Below are positions 33,453 through 44,895 of a stretch of 64,000 nucleotides of DNA, one piece after another; the first letter of the stretch is position 1; every line of letters begins with the position of its first letter. The position numbers were made by a program, and so were the translations under genes. The stretch is from Ophiura sarsii (Eukaryota > Echinodermata > Ophiuroidea > Amphilepidida > Ophiuridae): NCBI GenBank assembly GCA_035610835.1, contig CM069455.1, positions 38,347,278 through 38,411,277 of the forward strand. The letters are read 5' to 3'. Below the pieces are notes generated by a model that saw nothing but the letters and a program-made list of their open reading frames with translations, was not told where the DNA came from and did not search any database.

Positions 33453-35786
33453 TGTCGCGGGAGCGCGAGCGCTGCTAGATTTACACACGCGTGCGATGTC
33501 CAAGTGTGCAGAATTGATCAGATCTGACACCACCAAATTTTGGGCGTGGGAAGGGTTTAATTTGGAAACCTTTTATATAGTTAATCAGCCACGCGGGTTC
33601 GTTTGCAGGGCAGAACCATGCGTTTTCGGCTCTATAACGCGAACCAATGACACGGACAATTATTTAAGTTCACAGTTTATTTTCGCTCTCCTTCTTACAC
33701 AATATATATATATCACAACGTCGGTTTTATTGTACGCATCCAAAACAATTACAACTAGAAAAACTTTAAGTAGATTGGGTCAATGGTCAAAGTCTCAACT
33801 GTCTGTCCTACTACTGGCCTGGCCTAACCTGACCTGACCTGACCTGACCTTGCAACACAAGTTAAACCCCTATGGAAGAGAAAAGTACACGTTAATTTCC
33901 ATACATACAATGTTAATGGTCAAAATACCATAATACCGTTACATAAGATACTATTAACAACTATTTTTAAGTAAGACATAGGTGATCTGAAAGCGAGGAC
34001 TGCCCAGTGCTGCCTTCAATCTGCCTTCAATTCTACCTTCAATACTGCCTTCAATACTGCCTTCAATACTGCCTTCAATACTGCCTTCAATACTGCCTTC
34101 AATACTGCCTTCAATACTGCCTTCAATTCTGCCTTCAATACTGCCTTCAATACTGCCTTCAATTCTGCCTTCAATACTGCCTTCAATTCTGCCTTCAATA
34201 CTGCCTTCAATACTGCCTTCAATACTGCCTTCAATTAACAGATCACCACCGTCTTATCTTACCTGGTTATATAACTGGCCAAAATACTATCTACATAGGC
34301 TTTACACTCAGCTTGACCCCCCAAAAATGTAAGATGAGTGTTTTTGCCTTACCCAACTTTTTAACTCAACCCTCCCCCATCGAGCATAAACATCGCATGG
34401 GTTGAGTTTTTCATCATATAAATATAAATACAATAACAATAGAGGCCTTCGTATGAGTGTTTTTATCCTACCCAGGTTTTTACTCAACCCACCCCCCATC
34501 GAGCATAACAATCGCATGGGTTGAGTTTCACATAATAAAAATATAAATACAATAACAATAGAGGCCTACGTATTACACGAACTAAGAATGTGAGTGTAAT
34601 ATTAAGCTTCCAGATTTTTCCTTGTTATCATCAGAGCAATCATTAATTATGTCATAACGAGTTACAAATATTTCCTACATTTGTATAATATTTATCGTAA
34701 GCACACAATATCAAAAATAATTATAGTAATTACCTATGGCTATGGGTATTCACTACAAGATAATTGTCGTCTGACTCATCCACTCTGCTACCAATGTTCT
34801 GCCTACAAGGATAACACACAGCACAATCTGAATGTTCATTTTTGGTATACAATCAAAACAATCCAATCGCGCCATAATGCACCAACCAACATGCCAACTA
34901 ATTTGTCATTGTACAAATGTTCACTCGTCGTCACCCAAACTCATGCAATTTGATACAGCGAATATTTTTGGAACACTCTGTAATGATCAACGCGCCCAAA
35001 ATTCACCTTATACAACATCCAAGCACACCGCGCCGTTAATTAAAATCCGCTTCCAAACATCAAGCGCGCGCCGACAGATGGCGTTTGTATTGACACGATA
35101 CGCTATTACTGCGTGCAAACGGTACTGTTTCACACACAAGTCACGATAATTTCCAACAAACTCGCGATTCAAAAACTGTCCAAAATCTCTCCAAACTTGC
35201 AAACCAGGGCTAGATTATGGTCTCGCATAACGCTATACAACATATTATCATTCACAATCGGCTTTTTGAAGTAATCTGACATAATCAAAACGAGAAATTT
35301 GGGGTATCAAAAATGCTACGTCAACATGATGAATATTAGCAAATAGAAAACTGCTGCATCCGTTGTCACATGTAAAGTGAATGGCGAAACATTTTATAAT
35401 GTTCTGTTTCAACTCGATCAGGAAAATGTACCAAACTTCACTCAAAACTCGAAATCTATCTCAATTGTTGATCCAAATAGTTTCTATACATAACTACTGT
35501 ACTTACTCTACAAGGATGCCTACCAATTCGTCTGATTTTCGAAAGATTTGGATGTTTTCTTTTCAGCTCTCTCGTTTTTCCAACACAGCATTCCATGCGT
35601 CCCAAAAAGATGGCGTTTAGCATGATCAATCACTGCGCGCCTTTTCACAAGCTGATTTACACACGCAATCTACACAAGCGGATCCGCGGAGCGTAACAAA
35701 ATAGATCTCAAGGATATTCAGCCGTTTTCAATAATTAGATAATCAAAATACAGCCAAAACCTATAATAAAAGCGATTCCCGCTACA
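33453..35786 (-). repeat. 5' LTR (right copy, 2334 bp)
   Basis: Near-identical partner of the left LTR. On the minus strand a TATATATATATT box lies near 33702-33713 and an AATAAA at 33676-33681, so transcription probably starts in the last 250 bp of the LTR (inference). The AATAAA sits close behind the TATA box, which leaves the R region uncertain. Confidence 0.95.
34010..34236. repeat. 12-bp minisatellite in the right LTR
   Basis: About 19 units of the TGCCTTCAATAC repeat, two fewer than in the left LTR. Slippage here has outpaced point substitution. Confidence 0.95.
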
Positions 35787-35790
35787 ATAG
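35787..35790. other. Target-site duplication, right (ATAG)
   Basis: Matches 24408-24411. Because the LTR ends in A, a 5-bp duplication AATAG with an LTR ending one base earlier cannot be excluded. Confidence 0.85.
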
Positions 35791-36131
35791 CATACCCCTT
35801 GATACAAAAAAAAAAGTAACACATGTCAGCTATAGCAGATAGGACATTTTGCATTGCACTTACATCTCAGTTGTGTGAATTTGCAATATCTATAATAGCT
35901 GCCAAATGTTATAAATTTATATTAGAGGTACTTTAAGTTGTGCCCTTGTGAAAACACAATCTCACAAATGGCACCTATTGCAGATAGGGCTTTGTTACTC
36001 TAAACCATCGAAATGGCTCCAAATATCAACCTAATTCTCGGTGGGCTGTCTATTACTGTGTTTATTTGGTTGTGTTGACAAATGATCTTCCCCTGTTGAA
36101 TTGACCCATTGAGCTCATCAACTTGAACTAT

Positions 36132-36396
36132 AAGGTCCGTATGCACAAAAGAGTTAGACCGAGTCTAAAGTTAGACCTGGTCTAAGTGGATTTTAGTTTT
36201 TGTGAAAACACACCTTTAATTATATTTCCTTCTCAAATAAGGTAACAAATTGTAAAGATTCGGATGCAAAGTTCAAAATTAGCACAAAATATCTCATGAA
36301 AATGCAGAGGAAAACTGATTTTGAGGCATGAATAAATTTCACTTAAACCAGGTCTAACTTTAGACCCGGTCTAACTCTTTTGTGCATACGGACCTA
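36132..36396. mobile_element. Small TIR element (MITE), about 265 bp
   Basis: Ends of about 58 bp are inverted, beginning AGGTCCGTATGCACAAAAGA and continuing with alternating TTAGACC/GGTCTAA motifs. The core is AT-rich and non-coding. Flanking bases are TATA and ATGA, so the target duplication is not clear and the superfamily is left open. Confidence 0.8.
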
Positions 36397-36790
36397 TGAG
36401 TCTAGAGGTATTTTAAAACTGTTCAAATGGAATCTAGTTCAAGTTTTTAACTTCTTCGCTAGAAACTGTTTAGGTTATCGTTTCCTGCGTGTAACACTAA
36501 ATGTAACATTATATTTGGTATAGATAGCGGTTCACCTCTTGAGAAATTGTCGCGTTTCATGGCCAGAGCATTTCCACAGGGATTGCAGCATTGATCTGCT
36601 AACTTTTCTGGTTTATGTATTAACAATTTCGGACGGCCAATAAAGCTACACGTATAAGACTCAGGTTGATTGTTTTAGAATAAACTGGAGCACTTTAATG
36701 TCCAATCATTTATCACCATGATTAAGCCTGTACAGAAAGATTGGAATCCTCTTCAAGGACTGTTAGTGTTACTAATAAGTTTAGAATATA

Positions 36791-37533
36791 CAGGGTGAGT
36801 CAAAATATTCAGGTCCCGTTAAATAAACAGGAAAAATACTTGGTCAATTTCATCATTGTTTATAAGAGTAGGCATACTTCTTCATACTTGGTGATGTTTT
36901 CAAGACAATACCATATTCCATGCCAGAACTACAACATATTACGAGAAAAAAAGAGCGCGAAATTCAAAGTGTTCCAAGTTAGTGGATTTAACACTACTGT
37001 ACTAATGAGCTATTCATACAACACAACATACTGTATAACTGTTGGAATGGTATAAATAAACCATTTGATAGATAGACCAAAACACTTCCATAATCATTAC
37101 ATTTATTATGAATCATGTTGACGGAATCCTCTGAACATTTGGAAACTGTAAACAGAAGCTCGGTTGGACGTGCAGTTATACTTCTTTAATATGTAGCTAG
37201 ATAAAATAAATATTCTCTGCTGAATGGTATGTCCATGAATCATGTTAAAAACACAACCGCAAAGACAATAGAAACTCTTTCCCTATTATAAGCGCTGTAA
37301 ATACGCGCCTTATCCAGGGGTCCCTTAGATAAGTTTGAACAGATTTAATTTCACAAAAGTTGGGAACATTTCCATATCTCCTGTTTCGAATAACCAATTT
37401 AAAAGAACTAAAATTAAGGTTATAGCTAATGATTCTATCTTGCTAGGCAACACATTGAATATATTCATTTTTGCATTTTAAACTGCTTTAAAAAATTGGT
37501 GAAATCGGGACCTGAATAATTTGACCCACCCTG
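36791..37533. mobile_element. Mariner-like MITE, CAGGGTGRGTCAAA termini
   Basis: The left TIR is CAGGGTGAGTCAAAATATTC and the right TIR is the complement of CAGGGTGGGTCAAATTATTC. Both are followed inward by AGGTCCCG. TA flanks both sides (36789-36790, 37534-37535). TA duplication and TIR form fit the Tc1/mariner group. The 743-bp interior has a 104-residue frame without transposase features. Single ends with similar starts occur near 10458 and 41559. Confidence 0.85.
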
Positions 37534-37535
37534 TA

Positions 37536-38054
37536 TTCTAAATAACAAACACGGGTCAACAAGATAACAGTAATTCTCAGTGTATTACATGTACATATAC
37601 AACCTACATTCTATATTGTAAATAAGTGTCATACCAACAACTTTGTGTTCCTACTACAACAACATTCATGTGTTCCTTCCATTCAATACTATTACTGCTC
37701 CAAATAAGTACTCACGCAATCAGCATATTTTAAAGCATTCTTATTCTTGAGATTTCAATTCATTTATTCTGTTCACATTTCCCTGGAATTGCAGCCACAA
37801 AGCCTTTAACGTGGGTGACCCATTCAAATTCACGTGTTCCCACTAATCAATACTTTTGGTGCCAGATACAATATTTTCCACAATGTAGGATGAAAGTTGT
37901 TCCCTTAACAACCTGCTAATGCAGAATGAATCATTTTTCTTTAGGTATGGGCCATTGAAGCAATACTCACATAATTATCATATGTGACAATACCCCGGGT
38001 GTGACTGATAACACCTTTCACCACTGTTCCTCTTAATTCAAATTTACACCTTCT
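37536..38054. other. Unassigned intergenic sequence
   Basis: No gene, RNA gene or repeat boundary recognised. Confidence 0.4.
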
Positions 38055-38754
38055 GAGCACTGTTTGTCTTTTTTAAGACTCTTCTTGTTTGGTTTGTAAT
38101 ATATGATTCCATGGTTTACCGTTTGATACCCAGTGTTAACGCCGTTTACAGTGTTTTCGGCTACGATCACAACTGTTCACAAGTAAATCACAATTGTACG
38201 GAATTCGTTTTAATGATGGAAATCGAAAATATATGTTGAATTCCTTAAACAATTGGAAGCGCAACTTTTCATTGTGATTGAGTAAAGTTATGAGCTTTTT
38301 GGGTAAGCTTTAGAATACCCTACCGTTTGTATTCCTCACTGTGTAAGTGTAGGCCTATGGGTCGTTCTTATAAAGTCCCCATTGAAGACATGCAGTGGTA
38401 GGGTATACTAAAGGAACGCCATACATACTTTGGTGGATGGGGGGGGGGGGGGGGGGGGGGGTTGAAAAAATTGAGCCATGGACATCTTCTTTCTTTGATC
38501 TCCCCAAAATAGGGTGTTTTTATCCCCCTATTAAGAACCTCCTTTTTTGACACCGCCCACACCCCGCCCGTGCATGCTCTATAATATAACAGAAAGTAAC
38601 AACATACCGTAGTCATAGTCACAATCACTTTTATTACGCTAGGCAAGGTATACACAAACTAAGATATATAGGCTATTATAACTAATTGAAAAGTCAAACA
38701 AAATCTGTGTAGGTCTTTTTCTTTATATATTTGGCTTTTGATTGATCCCTTCAC

Positions 38755-38985
38755 AATGGCAAAAGAATGTATCTTATATGTAGTTTCCTAACAGTATACT
38801 TCCTTTTAACTTGATAAAGTCCATAAATCACGTAGTAGTAAAAGGCAGTATTACTTTTATTGTCTTTACAAGTTGCAACCTTTTCCTAAGTGAGGATTAT
38901 TGAACCAAGTTAACACAATCCATGTTAAAAGGAAGTATATCATTAGGAAAGTACATATAAGATACATCCTTTTGCCGTAAAAGGG
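38755..38985. repeat. Fold-back element
   Basis: Arms of about 55 bp (38755-38812, 38930-38985) share AAAAGGAAGTATA and AAGATACATYCTTTTGCC in opposite orientation. It sits inside R1 copy C. Confidence 0.7.
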
Positions 38986-39235
38986 CTGAGATCATTTGAT
39001 GGAACCCCCTCTTAATTGCCACCTTGCTTCCCTCGCCATTGAGTAAAGAACTATGGCTATCAAGTTTCAACTGAATATTCAACAACTTAAGCTGATTTGA
39101 GTTTTACATTCATTGATCCAAGTTTATTTTTCAGTTAGTATTGTTCCATAAATATTAGTTGGTATTAAAATGTAATAGAAGTCCTCAGTTTCCTCTCAAT
39201 GTTACAACTCTTTCAAAATGCTGCTTTGTGAAAAG

Positions 39236-39577
39236 CAGTGACGTAGCTAGTTTTTTTTCATATTGGGGGTTGGGGAGGGCAAGAAATGAAAGTGAACTGA
39301 TAAGATTATTGTGATCTAATTAAAGCGCGTAGCGCGCAAAAATGTTCGACTTTACACTTATTTTTGCTATGATTAATTAGGTACATTTAAGCTCTAAACA
39401 AGATTGTACCAAACAATTATTGCCTTTTGGGGACACATGCGCATCTGTGTACTTTTGACCATCATAATTCCATGATTCCTCTTGTCAAATGAACCGACAG
39501 TGCCAATCTCAACCGACACGACAGTCAATATGGGGGGGATCGCCCCCCCCCCCCCCCCACCCCTGGCTATGCCACTG
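39236..39577. mobile_element. hAT-like MITE with poly-C end
   Basis: Termini are CAGTGACGTAGCTAG and the complement of CAGTGGCATAGCCAGG. The core is an inverted relative of the remnant at 19290-19636. The flanks GTGAAAAG and ATAAAAAA agree at only five of eight positions, so an 8-bp target duplication is not established. Confidence 0.6.
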
Positions 39578-40599
39578 ATAAAAAATACCCACCTTTTTTC
39601 CCCCCAACAAATACCTTTTATATTTCTGATCCCCCTTTTAAGGACATTTTTTTCCAACCCCCACCTCATTTTTTCTACCCCCCCCCCCCCCGCCCCCAAA
39701 GTATTTATGAACACTCCCTTATACTAGTTATAGTCACCTATCAGAGAGAGAAAAAAGTATGTGTACACATTTTACAAAGATCACATAATAATTGTATACT
39801 AAAAACACCTGATCAAGAACTTCTAGGTTGAGGTGCCGATAACAAGAGAGAAAAAAATGTGCAGTGCAGAATCAGTTGAAAACCCTGGTTGAAAATCACA
39901 AAAGATAGGGTTGTCATACCTATACGGCGTTCAGACCGTGCGATTGCGTTTGCGCTGTAAAAAAGTATCAAAGCGCCAAGCAAACGCATTTTAAAAGGTC
40001 TCTTTGAGTCTTAGTTTGGAGATGCAGTGGAGACTGGCTAGAACGGGGAGGGTTCCCATGTAACACGCAGGAAGAGCACGGAAAACTGCTCAAAATTGTC
40101 AATTAAAAAAAAAAGTACCCGCTTATCACATTTTCAGGCGCTCTTATTACAACCAATTGTGATCTCATATCATTACCAAACCTTAACAACACACACCTAA
40201 TAAACTCATAAATTGTGATTAATACATTTATTTAACACATGTTTACACATTGGAAGGATGCGGTCACAGAAAAAGAAAAAAAATGAATTGTTCGACGTCT
40301 TGACCGTGAATGAATCAAAACCAACCCACACCACTGAGTGTACATCACGCTTCATTGCAAAACAATTTGCATAACACATAACGCAAAAGCTTATCACGTA
40401 ACCCCATTACAATGAGATAACAATTCTCTTCTAAACTTGTAACAAAGAGAATTTATCATTTCTAGTGTTCTTGGTACATCGAAGTCGCTGACTTCGTTAC
40501 TAGTGCGTTCTCAAATACGTTTGCACAACTTTATATACGTGTGCGCGGAGAGTACAGAGCGATTGCACGAAGGTAATCAGATTCAAATCATCCCCTAAG

Positions 40600-41510
40600 T
40601 ACAGCTGAAGTCCAATACCAAACACCTGTTAAACTTATTGATCCAAGTGATTGGACTCCATCCATGCATCTCCTGGTCTTATAGCATGCGCATCGCACTG
40701 ACGCTCAAGGACAACCATGGGGACCCCCTCCCGACCTCTAACATCCCAGCCAGTTTCCATTGCGTCACCAACTGGGGTTCTTGGGGATCTTGATGCTCTT
40801 GGCTTGGCGTTTTGATAATTTGTCAGCGTAATGCAAGCGCCAGTCTGATCGGCGCAGCAGAATGTGAAAGAGTTTTAGTGACCTTGTTTTAAAAATTGAC
40901 AATCGCGGATAGTTTTCCACACTCTTACTGCGTGTCATTTATATTTTGATAATTTTTCAGCGCAGTGCAATCGGTAGCCTGATCGCCGTAGGTGTGACAG
41001 GGCCTTTATAATAAATTTGATTTAACATTAAAATGACAAAATCGATATCGAAGTTTAAAATACTCTCGTTCGCAGATGGCTAAGATGGCTCTCTGTCTCA
41101 TCCATAGCCGCATTAAACCAGGTCAAGGTTCATAAAGTGCATCGATATACATGAGCAGTTTCTGGTTGACACGCTTAAACACTTTAGAAAATCTGTGGAA
41201 TAACATAAACACGTTTCAGTATGACACTCAAAAAACGAAAGCACGACAAAACACTCAAAACTTGGATAAAGGTACAGCTAAAAGAACAAGATAAAATGTA
41301 ATTATATTTTCATACTTACCGAACTATCTCAACCTTAGTTCCTTTCATTTTCAGCTCAGAGTATCCAATCCCTTTACCATATGCCCACACAAAACCGTCT
41401 GATTCACCACAATTAAGGACCTTACTCTCTCCACTTTTTTGAGTCTGTGCATTCAAAGCCATCCACTCTCTGTACCACTCCACAGAATCTGTGAGTTGTT
41501 GCCGCAAAAA
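40600..41510 (-). repeat. Segmental duplication, partner of 57.87-59.05 kb (inverted)
   Basis: Exons 3-4 of the secreted-protein gene, their intron and about 500 bp of 3' flank match 57870-59050 in inverse orientation. The flank includes ATCGATTTTGTCATTTTAAT and the AACACCTGTTAAACTTATTG region. Introns and flanks are conserved as well as exons, so this is DNA-level duplication and not retroposition. Confidence 0.8.
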
Positions 41511-43861
41511 AAAATGAATATATATATAAACCAGTGAAACAATATCTGGAAAATAATACAGGGTGAGTCATCTTGTTTTCAAAACCGAGTTGATGTTTGA
41601 ATTTTTTTGAACGTAATAAGAATAACATATTTGTTACTAATTTCATGCGAAAAAAATGAAGTCAATCGCATTTTTTGTTTACCTTTCATTTGGTGAACCT
41701 TTTTACCCATGCAATTCACATGTTTTCCACGAGACAACCAAGACATGCATAAGATTACAAAATGCTTCTCTTCTTATATGGACGTAAGTTAGCCGAATAA
41801 CCGTTAAAATGTAAATTATTACCGAAACGAACTTCGCAATTTTGAACCGCGCACTTTCGGTACTAAAACCGAGTTAAACTCCCGTGGAATCTGAAGTAAC
41901 ATTTTCAAGAGTGATATTAAAGACATTATAAGAGAGAGTAAAATTTGGAGTCATTGTCATTTTGTCCATTGTCCATTCATATGCGATCGCATTATATTTT
42001 GTTTGTATGCGAATTGCAGGCTATGTGCATAGGAGGAACATATTTCGAGGGAAACCTGGAGGGAAATCGAAATTGGGCTCCTTTTGTATACATTTCGTCC
42101 TAAATAAGTGGCAGTTATTTCTAAGTAGGTAATCGAATAAATTTTAATTGTTCATGTTTATGTTAGGATGTCTATAGATATGGGTAGGTGGTCTCTACTT
42201 GGCGGGACAACTAAACAATAGCTGGGATGACATAAATCATAAATATATTCTGTTTGACCTGTTAACAATTTGTTTTTTTCTATTATCTTATGGCATCTTT
42301 ATTTAAAAGATCCAGGTCACCTTTCCTGCCTGTACCTGTTTACAGTTTAATAATATTTGCTGTCTTCACATAAATATATTCTGAGTTACAGGGTGGTACG
42401 ATTCCTTATTACTTCAAAATCGTACGATGGAAAACATTGCATGATATGCCTTTAAATTGTCAGTGCAAAATCTCTGATATTTTTATCACTTACCAGTCCT
42501 CATAATGGGCTCCAATCCCACGGGAATAAGAATGAAATCATCGGCCATCATTGCGAGCATCTCTGCTTCCTCAGTTTTCCCAAAGTGGTCTAAAAACTTG
42601 GCTTCCCAAATTTCGATTTCACTTTTACAGGCGGCTGGGGGTGTAGGAGTTGCTGTGTAATATAATTAAGTATAACACAATTAGCCCAACGACAACAAAA
42701 GGTTTGTTTCCAGTAGCAAGCCGGATAAGTCAAATGCCAATTTCTTTTTGCTTATTTTATTATTGACTTGAAATAAGAGCAAATTCATTTATGGGTTTAT
42801 TTAATAAAATCTGTAGATTTTTGTTACTCTTATGCTCGCTAAAATGTGATTTTCGCCGCTGATTTTCAATTCCGTGTTTGCCGTTCGCCATCTTCAAACA
42901 TGTTGGACACAATATCACAATTTTTCACACAGCGTATTATTTACGTACTCCAGACCCCTTGATGTAGTACAAGTCACGTCATTTTGTTATGGTATTGGTA
43001 TCAGCCTATAGTATAAGTGTTGATCCTGTACTTCCATAACATGATAGTTTGATGGCTCATTCATTCACCAAATACCCTGTTACATTCTCTAGAAAATATG
43101 CATCATTCACAAATGTACATCTGACGCCATTGCTAATTTTATCCTAATAAATCAGATTTTTGACTCTCTGCGACAAAACATTGCACAATTTCATCAACAG
43201 TATGTATCAGATATTAAGTCATGTATTGACCCGAAAGTTGCCATAAACTAAAATCAGGTTTAAACAATTTCCAGTGAAATGAGAGTCAATAATGTGATTA
43301 ATGACCTGTGGTTTACCTATCTACATATTGCCCTATTTACAATATGAATGAACCCATAACACATGCAATTCGTGGATTATTCTTTGAAGTTTTGAAGTCC
43401 CTATGTTTCGCAGCAAACCAATAGCATCTATTAAAACAGTGACACAATTTTCATGATGATCAATTGTGGGTTCTATGTTATAAAATGGAATAGGACCAAA
43501 TTGATGAATCGATCGGTCAAAGTTCATGAATCTATCATACATGTTTAAATATTTTAATTGCATATAAATTGTATTTAGATAGATATAAACCCTGTAGCCC
43601 AGTCTAAGCACCGGTCTAAACGTGCAGAGGACGTGGGGAGCTTGTCCCCCTCTAATATGGTATTGAGACTATTCAAGAGTACTTACAGGTACAGACGAAA
43701 GAGTTAGGATCAACAGCCTTACAATTTATCACACATTGCACCCTATGAAATGATCTCGATGCCGGCAGTTCGGGACAATTTTCGCATTTAACTTCGCATA
43801 CACCAGCTTTAGCACTGAGTACAAAAGCCATTGTATATACAATGTAAAACCAGTAGTTCAT
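41123..43861 (-). CDS. Secreted NTF2/DUF4440-like protein, 190 aa (four coding exons)
   Basis: Exons, in coding order: 43861-43687, 42652-42494, 41488-41320 and 41192-41123. All introns are GT-AG (GTAAGT donors at each) and all phases join in frame, giving 573 bp including TGA. Residues 1-19 are a signal peptide ending AKA. Residues 22-67 hold seven cysteines (22, 26, 29, 43, 47, 57, 67), then a short TPTPP linker. Residues 68-190 have the alternating pattern of SnoaL/NTF2-like domains (EIWEAKFLDHF, MLAMMADDFILIPVG, GFVWAYGKGIGYSE, FSKVFKRVNQKLLMYID). The fold is an inference from pattern; no catalytic claim is made. The exon carrying the start has an acceptor AG at 43879-43880, so a non-coding first exon lies upstream, not located. 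A second partial copy is at 57891-58270. A mariner-type end lies in intron 2. Confidence 0.75.
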
Positions 43862-43960
43862 GATCTTTGCGAGGTAGTCTGTAAAAGGAACACATAGGCC
43901 AAACACTATTCAAATTGATAATAGCTAACAAGGAAAAGTGTATATTAGGTCCCAGATACT

Positions 43961-44216
43961 GGTATACACCTAGCACATAAAGTCCCTTAAAATCAATGAT
44001 TCCTATACCTAGTGCAACTTTTCTGTTGCATGCGCGGTCATTGAAATCGCCATAACTTTGAAAGTATCCATTCGATTTTGTTGAATGAGGTATCAAACTT
44101 CGCAAAAGAAATTTGCTCATTTAATGTATATCTCAGATTTTTTGTACCGATTATATATTTTGAATTAGCGAACCTCAAAGCACCTGGTCAGGGACTTAAT
44201 GTGCTAGGTGTATACC
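43961..44216. mobile_element. Small TIR element upstream of the secreted-protein gene
   Basis: The ends GGTATACACCTAGCACATAA and the complement of GGTATACACCTAGCACATTA bound 256 bp of non-coding sequence. It lies within 100 bp of the first coding exon, probably in the 5' intron. No clear target duplication. Confidence 0.75.
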
Positions 44217-44895
44217 GTATATATACCATCGTTCAATACTGGAACATAGCAGTTGCCAGAATCGCCCGATACTGTAGCCTACCATTTACTGTTCCAGTAT
44301 CGGTCAATTATACTGGAACACCAAATTGTGTTCCAGTATCGAGCGATACTGGAACGTATTTATGTTCCAGTATCGGACGATACTGGTACACACATGTGAC
44401 CAGTGTAAATTTATTCCAGTATGAAACGATTATAGTACATATATTCAAAGACTTTACACAGTGTATAATGCCTTGATATATTTGAGTATCGCCGGATACA
44501 GTCGAGATACTGGTACATTTTATATGTCCGAGTATTGTCCGTTACTGGAACACTGACTTTGTACCAGTATCGAACGTTACTGGGTGTTCCAGTATCGAAC
44601 GTGTGATATTTTCATAGCAATTCCATAAATATTTACACGAGCTTTAAGCTTTTATATCATGAAATATGCTTAACCGGTCCAGTTGCCCCATCCTCCCCTA
44701 TAGTACATTATATTCAAAGACTTTTCACAGTGTGTAATGCCTTGATATATTTGAGTATCGCCGGATACAGTCGGGATACTGGTACATTTTATATGTCCGA
44801 GTATCGACCGTTACTGGAACACTGACTTTGTACCAGTATCGAACGTTACTGGGTGTTACAGTGGACGTTACTGGGTGTTACAGTATCGGACGATG
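44217..44895. repeat. Alternating palindromic repeat GTTCCAGTATCG / CGATACTGGAAC
   Basis: The 12-mer and its complement alternate about every 20-40 bp, so adjacent units can pair. A 170-bp block at 44431-44601 is tandemly copied at 44699-44868 with few changes. The protein frames across it are not conserved between copies. Confidence 0.8.

Larger units (their letters stand above)
24412..35786 (-). mobile_element. Non-autonomous Gag-only LTR retrotransposon
   Basis: Complete 11,375-bp element in minus orientation: 5' LTR 33453-35786, primer site 33434-33450, Gag-like ORF 33335-27936, small membrane ORF 27825-27499, polypurine tract 26783-26774 and 3' LTR 24412-26770. It is flanked by ATAG duplications. 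The LTRs begin TG and end CA. No protease, reverse transcriptase, RNase H or integrase motif is present in the 6.7-kb interior, so it must borrow these functions. The capsid-like segment and zinc knuckle suggest Ty3/gypsy relatives (inference). Plant Gag-only elements called TR-GAG have a comparable design. The near-identical LTRs imply a very recent insertion. Confidence 0.9.
38055..40580 (+). repeat. Interspersed repeat R1, copy C (broken)
   Basis: Homology to R1 copy A is visible at about 38090-38310, 39760-40075 and 40455-40575. The intervening blocks contain a poly-G run (38440), a fold-back (38755-38985), a hAT-like MITE (39236-39577) and unrelated sequence. Divergence from A and B is clearly higher than between A and B. 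The right end abuts the segmental duplication that contains the secreted-protein gene. Confidence 0.65.

Noticed and set aside
43333..43611. 92-residue minus-strand frame inside intron 1 of the secreted gene
   Set aside because: It has no domain and no usable splice sites in phase with the neighbouring exons.
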